Shown piece by piece: positions 35,627 through 50,400 of a DNA stretch of 64,000 nt. Below the pieces are notes generated by a model that was given only the letters and a program-made list of their open reading frames with translations, was not told the origin of the DNA and searched no databases. Both the position numbers and the translations under genes were made by a program. The stretch's first letter is position 1, and every line of letters starts with the position of its first letter. Source of the DNA: Neelides folsomi (taxonomy: Eukaryota > Arthropoda > Collembola > Neelipleona > Neelidae); NCBI GenBank assembly GCA_034687125.1, contig JAQGBZ010000013.1, positions 310,001 to 374,000 of the forward strand. Direction: 5' to 3'.

Positions 35627-38600
35627 GTAAGCTGATGAAATCATAAAACTCCCCCACGCCTCCAAATCAAAACCAATTCTCTTAGTTGGCATTACTTTCT
35701 TGTGGAAAAAGAATGAAATGACGATATTTTCAATTTCTTCAATTCTCATACCTTTTCCTTGAGCTTTATCCTTCACTGATTCGCTGCATGGTTTTATTGG
35801 AAGTTTTCTATGTGACAGAGTAGAATTTGAGAATTGTTGGAGGTTTGTCCTTGTCTACCATTGGAATTGGTAGGGGAGATAATGACGATTGAAAGTGGGG
35901 ATTTCTCTGCCTCGCCCGGCTTCCGAGATTGAATGCGGGAGGGATGAGGAGCAAGGCTAGTATTTATCTGAGCCAGCTTCGAATTTATGCAAGAGTGAGT
36001 CCGGGCCACTCGAGGCTCCATTCCTCTAGAGAAGGCCGATCAAATCAAGAGGCAAATGTGTCAAATGGAAAGAGGAGATGGGAAAAAGTAAAAGAAGTAA
36101 AGGGAGTAGTGAAAGGTAAAAAAGAGAGTCCCAGACTTTGTTCTATACAATTTATATTTATATTATGTACATTTGCGTACAGGGAAGAGTGTAATGCATG
36201 TATATTATTTGTGCGGACTCGTCAGTCCCCCATTAGGTTATAGGATTTGATATGACTTTCCTCTCAAATAGGAATTGCATTAATAGTAAAGGGTGTAGCT
36301 CCGACGGCGGCGGAAGAGGATGAAAAAGTATGGACGAAATCGAGGATTTTTGTTCTGGGTGAGACATGAATTTTCGATTACAGGGTTTTAGGCTCATGGC
36401 ATGCTTTCAAGGCAGAATGATTTTTCAATAAACACGCATGAATTCGTTGATTCCGAACAGAAAAGGCGGGCAGGGAGTGAAAGTTAAAAGCGGGGACTTC
36501 GATCTTCCTCGATTCCTCTCACTCCTCTACATTAGAGAATCGGATGGATCGAATGCGTCACTTAAGCACAGACAAGCTCAAGACAGGAGCTGAGGGCCAT
36601 CAAACACCTTCACACGTGCATAGACATACGGATTCACCGACTTGTCTCACATCATTACTCTTCATTTTCTAAAATATGCTCCTCCTCCGGAGCCGCACCA
36701 AATGACCCAAATTGGGAAGTTCTGGCGAAACGATTAAATTTGAGGTAGCAATTATTCCTCGGCGGTTCGGGAAGGGGGGAATATCAGGCTATGACCGTTT
36801 ACCCATGAGCCGCAGAACCTCTCTTTAATCTCACATAACCATTAATGGCCGAGGGGGTTGAAGATTGGAGGAGGTCATTATCAGCTCATTTGCTCTTACA
36901 TCCTTTCTCTAGAGGGGATTTATAAACCATCCTTTGAAGACGCGCATTTACAAGACAGGTCGGGTCTGAGGAAGCGGAGGTGGCCACTCGTTTGCTTAGT
37001 GTTAGCGGGACCACGAAGCTTCCCCGTGACTTCCTGTCCACCGCATTTACTCTTCTGTCAGGTGTAGGAAGGAGAAGGCCATACATCTTCCCCTCCCCTT
37101 GTGCCTTATAATATCGCAAGAAGAACCGGCGACTTCCAACTTTTCATTCACACTCTCTCCATTATTTGTTTTTAATGTTTGCTCAACGTACCTTCCACTC
37201 ATCATGTGGAGGAATGGAAGGGATGGTCAGGAATGGATATTATGATTGCCCTCCTCCTCTAATTTTCATCCTTCAGGTGGTGAGAAATAATCCTCACATT
37301 TCATCTCCTGAGAGCTTTTTAATGATTACGTCCTCCTTATCTCCTCTGAGAGTTTGGAGAAAAAGTTACGACGTTCCGCTTCGTCGCTCTCCCATATTTT
37401 ACATTTTTACTCAATCCCTTTCTTTCTCCGCTCTGCGATTTATTGAGAGGCCCATCGATGAGTTCTCATTTGTTTAAGACCATGATGCACATTGTTGGAT
37501 TGTTCCTTTGTTTTACAAGCCGTGATCCTCGCTATAATAAAATTCATTACACAACCAGGGCTTGTCATGTGCACGTATTATAAAATGCAAGGAAGAGATG
37601 AGGGAGGATATACACAGAGACTCACAGAGTGCATTCGAATACTTTATGCATTTTCCTCTATGCGCGGTGTGGCTAATGATCCGTGTTCATTGCCCTGTTC
37701 TCATTCTCGATGCGAGTGAGAATGGAAGACAAAAGAAATTGAAATTTGAGTTTTTTCCCGACTTTTGAAGAGTGGATCTCTGGAACTCGTCTCAGATTAT
37801 GCTCTTATTAAGGCTGGAATCTTTTTTATTTCTTGGCTCCCTCGCCTTGGCCTCGAGATGAATTATACACGCCTTATAAGACAAAGTAATGTTCCGAACT
37901 TAATAATCACCTGTTGATTTGGCCTCTAGCGCTCAGCCTCTTACATCGTAATTAACGAGCCGGGCAGTCTGAGCGTCCATGGTTGAAAGTCGGCCGGACC
38001 TTCAGTCCCTGGAATCTTGACTCATCTTCAACCTCTGAGATTGAGTGAGTGAGGGAGATACGACCCTTCACTTCCCAACAAAGTATTAATCACCTCCTGG
38101 ACACGTTGGCCTTTAATAAATGCTTGCGCTCTTTTTCTCCTCATCTCAGCCTGGCTCCATTTCCCTTGTGAGAATCCCCAGGACACTGATCTTACAGAGT
38201 TCAACCATTATTACAATCATTAAATTCGTGTTTTATTCGTTTTATGGCGCTTTTTTCAATGTTGGTTCGTCTAGATATTTAGATGATTTTTTTAATTTGA
38301 ATCTTTTGATTCCTTTTAAGGAAAGATATTTTGTGTTTTATGAGATATGAAATTATAATGAGATTGTAACAGATTAATAAATTGAATGAATTATAACAAC
38401 AATTATAAAGGCCCTTAATCAACTTTAATCCAAGTAACAAATTAATTAATTTTTAGACAAATTATCTACTTGAATGTAATCATTTACAGTTATTAATAAA
38501 TTAATACACAATAATTAATTACAGATATTTAAATTTAAGCACAATTACATAAAATTTGTTTCGTCATTTTTATAATCTTAAAATAATAGCATTATTTAGT

Positions 38601-41600
38601 CGTTTGTTTATATAAAATTGAAATCAAATTAGGTTTATTATTAGTTTACCAACATTTTGCTCTGCCCTGAAGAGAAAAATGTAGAGTTTTATTTTAGGTT
38701 GATGCTTCGGGGTTTTTCCCAACAAGACTTTAATCTATAGTAGAAAATGATAGGAAATTATTCTGGAAATGCAAATTTCCTTTTCTTTGTCGACTTGGCT
38801 TGCGGTCAACTTTCAGTTTCACGTAGTTGTAATAGCAATAATTGGGCATGTAAAGTGTCTTTTGATTTATTCGACCGGAGATATCAGTGGCAGGGTATGG
38901 AATGTAAAGAGTGCATCTGGACTCGACTAATTTAGAGGTCAGGGGCCAGATGTGTTTTTGTATCGGACAGGGTCGTGTAGCACGGAGGAATCCATCGTGA
39001 TTCACTTTTGCATATGTGATTAGAAGTTATGGGGAAGTAATGACTGGCCTCTATTTCAGCTCAAGCCCCATAAAACTTTGTCATTAAATTTTGATTAATT
39101 GCTTCGTAATAAGCAGTGTCGTGCAAGGAGCTTATTATATTACATAGTATTATGAGGAGAACTCGGATCTCGATCACGTCAGGCGGCCAGGGTATCTTCT
39201 AATAGGAGTGGGAAGATAGATTGCTCTTGCCCTCATGCCTCTCCAGTTCTCCTGAGAGAAAGAGCCATTATTAAAATACGTTTTTTTCCTTCTCCCCAAA
39301 TGCTCTATACATCATCCCGGACCGTGAGCTCGATAAGCTCACTTTGCCTTTCTTCTCTTGGAATTTTTAATCATTAGAGAAAAATCAATGTCGAGTTTGA
39401 TATCTTGATCTGCAATAACCCGTTGGCTAATTGCAGAGGAGGAGGATGCCTTCTCTCATCTCCTCACTTTGCCGATTCCTCAGAGGTTCCTCTTCCCACT
39501 CGAAATGACGTGAGATTTGCCGGTCTAGTGGAGTTCTCTGCCGCCAAATTGGTCCAGGGACTTCATCTACCAGACGCTTTGTGAGGTTCTTTTTGTGAGC
39601 CCAATGAATGTGTTCTTCCACCACCAATTAATTCTCTCCCTTGATTTCAATTCCTTCGACGAGGAGCCCACTTGACGTGGTGAACCATTATCATTTTCAC
39701 TCTCACAACATTTCTTCTCCTCTACCTATTTTGCATCATGAATTGCTCATTATTCATTATGAAACGAAATTCCTCTTTTTCTCTCTACTACCACTTTGAG
39801 TCTCTCATTTAAATTACACATTTTTTACCCCTCAATTACTCCTTGAATCAGGCATATAAGTGGTCATATACGAATGTAAGTATTTATCTCCTCCAAATGA
39901 ACAATTCACAACTTGTGTCTCTCCAGAGTCAAAACGAGAAAGAGAGAACAAGTTATTTTTTTACCCAAATTATAAAGTCCGATGTATGGTAAAGTATGAG
40001 TTGTTACTTACTTCATAAGACCATCTTTTCCTTAATTTGTCTTTCTATGAGTCTGCGTTCGATGTCTCATTGAATTCCTAGGGATGAATAAGTGTTTGTG
40101 TTTAAATGCCAAGCCTTCCTCCTGTAATTATATTTCTGGGAAAAAAATATAATATTTCCACCTCAATCAATTTGTGAACTGAGAAAAACTGGGTGATTAG
40201 AAATTGAAATGAGTGAACAGATGGCAAGGGATGAATAATTCATGCTATCAAGTGGCGAAGGTCTGCAATTCGATTTAATAACCGATTTTAGATTTCTCAG
40301 TAAGATTTGGTCAAATTGGAGTCGGACATTTGTCGAGAAGGGAATCGTAAATCAATGAGTTGGATCGTGTTCAGTGCTTTAGATTTTGATTGACAGCAGA
40401 GTAGCCAGAATTAGGATTTTGGACAGGGGCTCTCATTGTTCATTCACCAAATAAATTGTAATTGTATTGACACTCCATTATTCTTGAGCCACTATCGTAA
40501 AAAATAAGCTCGAGGTCTGATCAATGACAATTTAGCTAATTAATATAGGGAGAAAAAGTGGAGTGTGCTTGGGCCATTGAGTGAAGAAAAGGGTTAAGAT
40601 GAATGAGCCTCGCTTTCCACCACATAATACCTCCTTTCATTTTGGGGAGGAGAAGAGGAGGACGGAGGAACAGTTGACTTGATAGGAGGGAGGAGGTTTG
40701 GGTTGAGATGGAAATGGATAGATGCTCCTGGCCTGAAGGAAGAAGGATTAAAAAGGTGCGAGTGTGTGAGGGAGAGGAAGGTACATATGTATATAGCAAT
40801 ATGCCAAGTAATTGACACAAGTTGACACGGAAAGGCGTGGCTATACCACCCTTCCAGGTTGAAGAGGCGTTTCGTCAATTATCTTAAACAACTTCTCAGA
40901 GATGATAAACATGACAGCAATTATTGTATGGAGGTGAAACGAAATTATTGCCCAAAGTCATATTGTGAGCCTGAGGATGAGAGAAAGAATATCCTTACTT
41001 ATGTTATGTTATCCCTTATACTCCTATCATTCCCTCTTCATATTTCTCTCATATTTCTATATAGGGTTGAAATGAGAAGATTCTTCCTCTCATTTCTTCA
41101 TTTCACTTCTTTTCCTAATGAGAGCCAACCTGACTTTTCATCTTCAAATAAAAAAATCTCATTTAGGTTAGACTCATTTTATAAACTGTTATTTTTGAGT
41201 GTCCAGGTTGACACAATTTTTTGACTTTGAGAATGGATGACAAGAATGAAGAATGAGTGATGTGGGTTGGAACATGTGAATGTCAAGACCTTCTGTCACA
41301 ACGAGAATAGTTTCAATTATACCGAAATCAGATTTATTTTTTTAATCCCAACACTAACGAGAAAAAGTCTAGCGACAAATAATGAACATTTGACAGTTTA
41401 ATCTAAACATCAATTTATTTTTTTCTTTTGGTAATTATGATAGAAATGACTGAAATATGTACAAGGGTATTATTCTATACTTGAAAAGTATAACAGTCAT
41501 TTAAACATCCTGAATTTTTGGTTCGAATATATTTGCCAAGCTTTTGGTAAAAATAACAAAGTTATTCGTGGAATAGTTGGAGAATTATTGATGAAAGACT

Positions 41601-43856
41601 ACTTAAATTCTGCTCCTGATTCCGGATTTTGAAGATTAAGTGGAATGGATAGTAAGATTTCTGAATCCCAGCTTCGTGAGATGAGCCATGCATGAATAAA
41701 ACATGTAGAGGAACGTGTGTGAAAGCTTTTCTAAAACCTTTAATGACATTACCCTTCCATTTTGGTGTACATTTCTCGGGTTTCATTACATTATACATAA
41801 AGGCTCCTTTTGACTCCTCAAAACCTACAAATTTACTCTCACTGTGATCGAAATCTCCAAGTTGGCAAGTGGGGAATTTTTAATGGCTAGCACAGGTGTG
41901 TAATCCAAGACAGGTGGAAGTCAAGTATCTTGAATGCACCTCTTCACATGAGATGTCGAGTAATAGAATTATTGTTTTTTCCTCTCAAGGAATTTGCTTT
42001 CTTAAAAGGTTGTATTGTATCGAGGTATCACTTTTAATTCATTCCATTAGAGCGGCTGTAATTACTTCCCATTGAAGGCAGGGGAGTGAGATGTGGAAAA
42101 GAATAGTTGGTCCAGACTGAAGATAAACCTTCATGAGGGAGACAATAGATAGCCGAAGAAGAAAGACTGGGCAAACAATAGGAAGAGTAAATGAAATGGT
42201 CTGCATCGGGATAATGAATTCATCTGCCAACCACTCCTCGTCTTACCCATCACTCAGACTCATAAGACTGGAGTCTTTTCATATCTCGACCCCTGCTCGT
42301 CTTATTATCTCCTGCTCCTGGAAAACAAAAAATAGTAAGAAGGAGCATGAAGGAATGATCTCGGCTAGTTGTCTTTACTAATCACTGAAGTCCGTCCACT
42401 CTTCTCGACCTGGAATTTAACTGTCGACTCGTTCACTTTCTCGGGTTGTTACATTTTGGAGTTTTTAATAAGGAGGTCCTTTAGCACACTAGCGCTGCGG
42501 AGTTGTGGGAGCCGAGAGAGAGGAGCAGCTTAAGAGATTTTGACAGGTTCACAGAAGCTCCTGCCAGAACTGCCTCTTGGAGTTCAGACATTCATCATGT
42601 CATCATCAGGAATGGGTTCGCATCAACATACCCTCGATAACCATGTACACCTATCAATCCCTACTTCATCCTCAAAATAAATTTACTAATCCGCTTTCCT
42701 TTCTTCCTTCCAGGCATCTCGCCCTTGCGTTCATTTCTCATTGGATATGATATTAGAATACTAATGTTAATTATTCATGTGCGTTTAATAATTGGAAAAT
42801 ACTGATAGATAGAATCCTTTGTAATTCAAATACAGATATTTAATCGGCAGTCGGAATGTTTCATTTGTTAACTTAAAAAATAATTTATTGAAAGTAATTT
42901 CCTTTCTTTTACTCGTATAACTTTTTTATAATAAATGACGCATTTGTGTTTGGATTTGGTTTTCCATTAAGATTTTGACACCTAAATGCATTTTCAGATA
43001 TTTTAACAATAATCCTAAAAGGGGAGATTTTAAAATGAAGCTTTAAGTTCTAGAGGATGAAAGGAATCTTCTTAAATAAGTATAAGGTAAAGTAAATGGA
43101 ACGAAGAAGGTTTTTAAAAGGCTAAAAGTACAATTTCTTGGATTTACTTTTCTCATTATTAAACTTTGAGTTGAGATAGAAAATATTTTTCGTTGACCAA
43201 AATATTAAAGTGTAGTTTGATGGAGGAGATGGATTTTTATTCCGACGCCGACATTAAGACTCTTAATCCTTTCTCGGAAAAGTTCTTACGCGGCACTAAT
43301 GTGAAGTGGAGACCCCATTCCAGCGGGCAAAATCGCGTAATGAGCTCTCTCATCGCCAGTGAAATATCGTGTTTCTCAGGAACATTTTTAATCCTTTTTT
43401 ACCTTCCAACCCGAGTTGAGGAAATAAAGAAAAGGGTCCTTTAATATGATATGGTTCAAACATGTAAATCAACTTTGATACATAGCATAAATAAGCACAA
43501 TATTCACCTTTTGTTCACTAATAGTATGGAACGCTCTTACATTTAGAATTTTATTTAATAAGAACTAGAAATGAATAATCAAATTGAATTTAAAATTGTC
43601 CTTAACTAATTCACATGATTCCATTTTATTATCTAATTCATTATATTTACTTCCTATATTTACATGAAAAAATGTACAAGTACAATGAATATATTTTACA
43701 TTATATCATTAGATGCACTTTGTCACTTGAAGACAATCTTTACCACTTGAATACATTCTTCATCATATTTCTGTGAGACCTGTGTGTGTTATAAATGGTG
43801 GTTAAAAGGTTGTACGTTGAAAGTAAGTCGAGCGTGTAGCATAATATGTGTACATA
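35627..43856. other. Long stretch without supported genes
   Basis: Mostly GA/CT-rich DNA with an AT-rich block at 38.2-38.7 kb and others near 41.3 and 42.7-43.8 kb. An acceptor (TAATTTTCATCCTTCAG) at about 37275 precedes a 66-codon Ser-rich open frame to 37477. A very strong acceptor ends at 42713 but is followed by only short frames. No repeats with arms, RNA genes or transposase remnants were seen. Confidence 0.4.
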
Positions 43857-44002
43857 TTCTCCGCTACCAGTTAGCTGCGGATTTCGCGGTTTTGTTAAAA
43901 CAGAAAAACACGTGATTTTCTAACGTTCGATTTCATTGTAAATCAAATGAATATTTCTCGCGAAAAAGACCGCGAAATCCGCAGCTAAGTGGTAACGGAG
44001 AA
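43857..44002. mobile_element. 146 bp TA-flanked hairpin MITE
   Basis: Arms of 34 bases at 43857-43890 (TTCTCCGCTACCAGTTAGCT...) and 43969-44002 are inverted copies with two differences. TA flanks the element at 43855-43856 and 44003-44004. The outer AT bases also pair. The 78-base middle is AT-rich and non-coding. Size and TA target fit a Tc1/mariner-type miniature element. Its arms differ from those of the other three miniature elements, so it is a separate family. Confidence 0.75.
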
Positions 44003-44317
44003 TAAGTAAATAGATGAATATTTTGATTACGTATTCATCGAGCCAACATTAATGAAAGTACGTATATTCCACATTTCCATATCATTGAGTGGCTGACAGG
44101 GTTCGGGTTATTTTAGATGAGCCGCAGCAGGGAGTTTTCTTTTCGTGATCCACCCTTTCAAGCTTTTATTAGGTACATCGACTCTTGGTTTCTCCTCATC
44201 TTCACCTCTTCGTTATGGATATGGATTTATGGATGATTTTCAAGTGAGGATCTTGGAGTGCGAGGGCATTAAAGATAAATTACACAAATAGTTTTTTCAT
44301 CCAACCTCTTGGCTTAC

Positions 44318-44416
44318 CTGACGGTTGTCAATACCAATAAAGGAAACTCTGGATCTTCTTTCTGGTAGTGGAATCGAGTCTTCTTGAAAGGTGAAATCTG
44401 AAGTTGGGAAGTGACT
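44318..44416 (-). CDS. Weak candidate minus-strand exon
   Basis: On the minus strand, 33 open codons (SHFPTSDFTFQEDSIPLPER, then a basic RSRVSFIGIDNRQ) end at a consensus donor, CAG then GTAAGC, at 44318. A TGA lies in frame at 44419-44417. The frame continues openly upstream of it to an acceptor-like CAG near 44480, so this is either a short exon with a nearby acceptor or a broken longer one. No domain is recognised. Confidence 0.2.
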
Positions 44417-44419
44417 TCA

Positions 44420-47400
44420 CTTTTGAAGACCATCACACCACATTGAGAAGCTCATATCATAAACAAAGAGATGAACCTGTACGATTAGGCCATCTCATAT
44501 TTCATTTATTATTAATAAGTTTGCATAAACCAATCCAGTCGAACCACATCATAATAGGCCTACTTAGTTAGGTAATATGGGAAGAGAGAAAAACGAGAAT
44601 TTTAATACACATGCTTTGTCGAGCATTCATCTGCATAAAATTCCAGACTCGGGTTGCTCATTCATTCATTTCCCATCGTGACGAAGCTCCTTAGACCTCG
44701 TGTAATTGAGTTTCACTGACCTTCAGCTTATTAAATGTCCCAACCAAGTGGAATCCACTATGGAAGCAGAGACTAATGGAGTAAATGATGTTTAAGGAGC
44801 ATTTTTTGCTCAATTGTTGGCGTGAGGGAGTTGAAACGGAGGGTAATTGTTTAAAATATGAATTAAGTAAATAATCGAGGAAGTTGTGAGTTTTTATTTA
44901 ATAATTTTTCATCGAGGTAGGTAAATGAGGGCCTATTATTATTTCGTTTCGTCATTCATCATAATTCGTGTTGGCGTAATTTGAGACTCCGTGTTCTCGT
45001 AGCCGTTTCCGGTGGTGTCTGGAGCCTTTTCCGTGCTTTCTGCGCGCCGTGAGGGTCTAAGAGGATAAATTAAAGCCTAATGACAAAGAGAGGGAGTGAG
45101 ACAGGTGATTTGGCGAGTCTAGGCAAAGAGTCGGGAGCTCCGTGTATAATTACTCACCGACCCTGCCTATAGGTAATGAGCGGAGCCGGAACGTTGAGTG
45201 AGAGTGCAGAGAGCCGGCATGATTTCACGATGATGAAGGACATCCATTTATTACTCCATTCGAAGACGGGAATCAAAAGACAATTACCATCCGCTTCTCT
45301 GTAATTTCCTCTTCATTTCCTCTAACCAGGTTCTGTGAAGGGGAGAACCTCCTGGAGCCACCTACAAGCCCATGCAATAATAGAAAAAGATTCCAAATTA
45401 ATTTAATTTACTTTTTATCTTTTGTATTTTAAATACTCAAATACATTTTAATTATTTATTTCATCTCAATATGGGAGCATAAGATAAAATGATTAGTATA
45501 GGGCTATTAAAACATGTATTAATAATTAAATTTGATTAATTAATTAATGCCTTTCAAATAAATTAAAAAATATAATTAATTTGGTAATATGTAAACATTA
45601 TTAGGAAGGTGCCCATTAACATTTTTAAGTAATCTTTTTTGTCCTGTACATTATTGAAGCAATGACATTTTGTTCAATTATGTAAATATGCTTGATTCAA
45701 ATGCACACATCATAATTTAACATTAGCTCAAAAGTGGCGATGAAAGGGATATAGAGTTGTGAATCTGCTATGGTCTCTAAACTGCATATGATGAAGTGTG
45801 GTAGGGTGTTGCAAATTTATGGAAGTGGAAGCGTAGCGAGGGGAAGGTGGTCTTGGGTGGGAATCGGGAGTGTGGCCTCAAGACGGGAGGCTTAGTTAGA
45901 GACGTGGAGATGGATCGGCTCTTTAGTCGTTCCATTCTACGGAGCCTCATTGATTTATTGCGTAGCCTCCGCCCTCGTTTCCGCCGACGCGGGTCGGGAT
46001 GAGAATAAGGAAGGAGAAACTATATGCAATGGCTTCCCATTAGCCGAAAGAGAATCGAAGAAAAGATTCCGAGTTTCTTCTCCGACTCATTAGCAGAGTC
46101 CGGGGACTAGCCGGCCACTACCGTCTGGTCGTTCTCGACCAATCCCCCTCTTTCGCCACGCTCCGTCGCAGAGCAATTAAAACTCTAGCCCCTCCGGGTT
46201 AATTAAGAGCTCCAGCCAATCGGGCTCTGTTCATTAATTCCTTCCCTCTCATCTCCTACTGACTGCGGAGTTGGGAAGGGAGTTTGGCTTCTCATTCTCG
46301 AATTAGTATTCGGGAGGAGGGAACCCTCTCGCCGTTGTAGTAATTATTATTCATGAAATGAAGCTTCTGGATTCTCTCTTGGAGGAGCCTTAATAAGGAT
46401 CTCAGATCCTGAGATGGATGGACGCGAGATTGAAAGGTGAGGCAGTTATTTAAGGATGAGGTCGTGAGAGTGATGATGGGCGAGGTCGTTGAATCATCAC
46501 GTTCCTATCGACTCATTTGGACCATGGCTTGGTCGAATGAGAGCATTAAGGGTTTGGCTCGATGACTTAATCACTCTTCCCTCATTATCTGCTGGTCCTG
46601 AATCGAAGGCACCGCCGTCTCTGCAAGAGATTAAGTTATTATCATCCCCTCATGTTCACTAGTAAATTATACCTCGTGGATCGATTAAAACGGTTTACAA
46701 CTCCAATCCATGGGAATCAATTTACAAATGCGCTTGAGAAGGCAATCATTGGAGGCCAAGATGGTATCTTACAATGTCTTTACAAGACCAAGGGATGTTG
46801 ATGAGCCCAATGCTTCTATGATTGAAGGAGGAGGAGAGCATAATTGGTGATGTAGCTAATTTGGCCGAGACTCGAAACCGCCGTCGGACAAACCGTCTCG
46901 GATCAATTGGGTTTTGGGGAGTTTGAACCGATGGATTGGCGATAGAGTGATAGGGAGAGTGTGATTGTGAAATGGGATCCTTCTCTCTCCTGATGGGATG
47001 GTTGGGTGAGATGGACTGGAAGGTTATTTGAGGATTTAATGTAATGTAATGTATGTGCTCCTAATGTAAAAAGTGAGATCGGCGGAGATGCTGACTCCAT
47101 AGTTCACTCCGTTTGCCTGCTGAGGGAATTCATTCTTATCTGCATTCAGACGGTGGCGGAGGCGGCTGATGGGCTCTCACGGATCTCTTTTCCACCCACC
47201 GATGAGGCGACTCGGATGAGACGCGAGAGAGCCTAAATGTATAAGTGGAGACACTTTTACCATTCACGCAATTTCTCGGCCTCTCCGGACCCAACCGCCC
47301 CATATCGCCATCATCCTATATACATATTTTAACTTTTAAATGTATAATGCCCGGGTCGGGTGTTCCATTATATTACTTATAAGTATATTGGATATTGTAC

Positions 47401-50400
47401 ATAGGATGTGAGCGGACATGGATGGGTGTGAGAGAAAGCCTTTTGCATCTCGTTTGCTCTACTGGGCTTCTCCTGATTCCTTTTGTCCTTTGTGGGGTGG
47501 TGAGGAGAGAAAGGAAGCGAGGGAGTCCCCACTCCAAGGGAAAAAAAGAATTCGATTTTATGTAAATTAACCAATCCAATACTTATACACAATTCTTTAC
47601 TTTCCCTTTTCCTCGGAAAGGGTTGCTATAGATGGGTCATATATGCCGGGCCAAAGCCCTAGCCGGGCATTTTGAGTCCTCTGAACATGCATATGTGTAT
47701 CCGAAAGGAGAAATCTCTTTCCAAATACTCGAGAAATTTCTCTTTCTTGGCGGAGTGGAATTGGGGGAAAGGGTCGGAGTGATGACTCGACGGTGGGATT
47801 CTAATGTGAAGCTCGAGAATTGGCGACGACGACGAGAGCCGATTGAGGCTCAGCCGAGGGAGTGATGGGAATAAGGATAATGGTGATGGTGATGTAGATT
47901 CGAACCCGAATGCATTATGTTTCTTCCTCTGTCCTTCGATGAGAGTGAGCCGCCGTCGTCGTCGTCAGTTCTCATCCCCGTAATGTGGGGGAGAACCATT
48001 GGAAATTTAGCTCAAGAAATGCATGCCAAGAGCATTTCTAGTCAACTCTTTCCATTTATCGATTTCTCTCTCCTCCTATCGATTCATTCGGGGATATTCC
48101 ATCCTCTCCTTCCCTTCATATTCTCCTCAGAATTATAAGCATTATTCCCCGATTCCTCCATTATGCCCACCACTTCTTCCCTTTCCATCATCCAGGTTGA
48201 AGTGGATCCGCGTGGTTTGAGAACCACCTCCCCCACTCCTTTTCAATTTGCATTTATAATTGCCCCTTTGTGGGTTCAATTCCAGGATTTATCCCGAGGA
48301 CTCAACCTAGACCGGAGATTTTATCTAACCACTGCTTGATTAATTATCCTTTGACTTCATTCAATTAAGCCTCTCCCCCTAAAAATGCATTTAAATTTAA
48401 ATTTTAACCAAATACACATCAGTTTCAACCATTTAGACTTTTTAATTAATGGAAGCCAATTAATTTTTTTGATTAATCAGTTAAAATTGAAATTTTTCTT
48501 TTATGTTTATAAGATTTGAATGATAAGTATAATAATATTCTCCCTTGGCATAATGAAAATTAATGCTAATTAGGATTACAAAAAGTTAATTAAATGAACT
48601 TTAATCAGCTTCTGGAATTTTTTGTTTAAAAACATGTTAATTAATCATCTTTTTATTATTGAATTTTTCATTAGGCATCAAAATTAATTTAATTTGAAAT
48701 GCTTCTCAACTCCATTAGATGACGAATAAAAAATGTTGAGAGATTAATTCATTTTGAAGGTGACAGATTCAAATGCGAAGTTAATTTGTATTTTTTAAGA
48801 TGCGGCCTAGTCAAGTTTTTCATGTTGGGTTGAATGAATGCCTTTTGCATCTAAGAAGACTTGTAAAACTCCATTGTGGTCTGGGTTAGAATTGTGTGAA
48901 AATAAAAGATGGATTGGAGTTAGATGGTAGTTAAGAATTTAATTTGGTCTGGAATCAGAGTGTAGGGCCATAAAAGAAGAAAGGAGCGAGGCAGCGAAGG
49001 TGGTTATTTATTGGTTCATGAGAGAGGAATTCTCTCCTGGATCACGTTGCTCTCTCTTAATTTCTCCATTTTTTGTCGAGATTGATGGAGGCATTATCAT
49101 CATCATGGAATAATTTGTGAAAAAAATAAATGCTATGTTGTGTGAAAGAAGGGAAGAGAGCCATCAGGATCCTGGTCCTGAATTCCACCATAGTCCAACC
49201 TGGACCAGTGGGACTTGTGTGTGTGCCTCATTGTGAAATCCAATGTGTGGATTTATTCTCTCGTCTGTATGTATAACACAATTTCCTGAGTATTTGTCTG
49301 TGGATGGGGTGAACGGGAGTGGATTCGGAGATGACATGGCACTTTGATTTGGGCGGACAAAAGGCGCCTAGCGTGATTATCTCTAATTTTGCTCGGGATT
49401 TGTCTCGAGAGAATCTGGAAGAAGAAAGAAGGGTCTCTGCTCATTTCATTTGTGGAAATTCCTCTCATCATTACGATCACGATGAGAACTTTTTGAATCT
49501 ATAGATCATCTCTCCCTCTGTTTGTTTGGGGTGTCTGCCCTTATTACACAGAGGGTGGGAACGAGGGCTCCAATTTATTTTAGGGCTCTTCTCCTCCTTC
49601 ATTACTATTATTACTTCGCCCCATTTTGCAGATGGACGAGATTCCTCATCACTCTTTTCTTTAATCATCTTCCCGTTTAACATGTGGATAACTCATAATA
49701 TACAGATTCCTCATTTCTCACCTGAACACCACGACGATCTTCGTGAATTCCCTATTTACAAACAGTGCGTTCAACCTGAAGGAGTCGATGCTTATTTCAT
49801 TTTGCAATTTGCCTCAGAGCCTCTCACCTATTGTGCTCTGGATCCTATTGTACGCTTCGCACATTATGTATTTAATCATTTTCATTTCTACTCTTTTTTC
49901 CATCTTTTATACTTTCAATGTAGTCCTTTGGCCCCTGCAATCTGCTTTCCTTCCCATTATTATTGTAAAACTGAAATTTCATAGTCGCCTCGGCCTCTGT
50001 TGACTCCGTCAGCAGAATTTTGCACTTTTCAGAGGAATTTTATTACTCTACACTCTTGGCGGAAGTGTTCCCCATGAATATTTTATGTTTCGCAGGGCGA
50101 CACGATCCATTTGGGATAAGGACATTGAGCTCTCTTCCCAAAACTCGAGATAGTAGTTTGAGATGGAATAGTAATGAGCTCGGCTTGATTTCATATTTCA
50201 ACCATGTTGCCTTATATAGCACTTTTCTTAATTTCTCATCAAAATATTATTCATGTCACAAAATAAACCAACATTTGTCTCCTTCCACTTCATTTTTAAA
50301 TGCATAAATATTTAGATGTCCGCAATTGGCGACCATTTGGATTTTTTCACAAGAATTCTAACTTGTCAATTTTCTCATCTTTCTTTTTATTGTTCACATT

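Noticed and set aside
38898-38920. TGGAATGTAAAGA, identical to the start of miR-1
   Set aside because: The match stops after 13 bases and no complementary arm exists upstream.
49526-49984. Longest open frame (152 codons)
   Set aside because: Non-ATG start, pyrimidine-driven composition, overlapped by another open frame, no splice or domain support.
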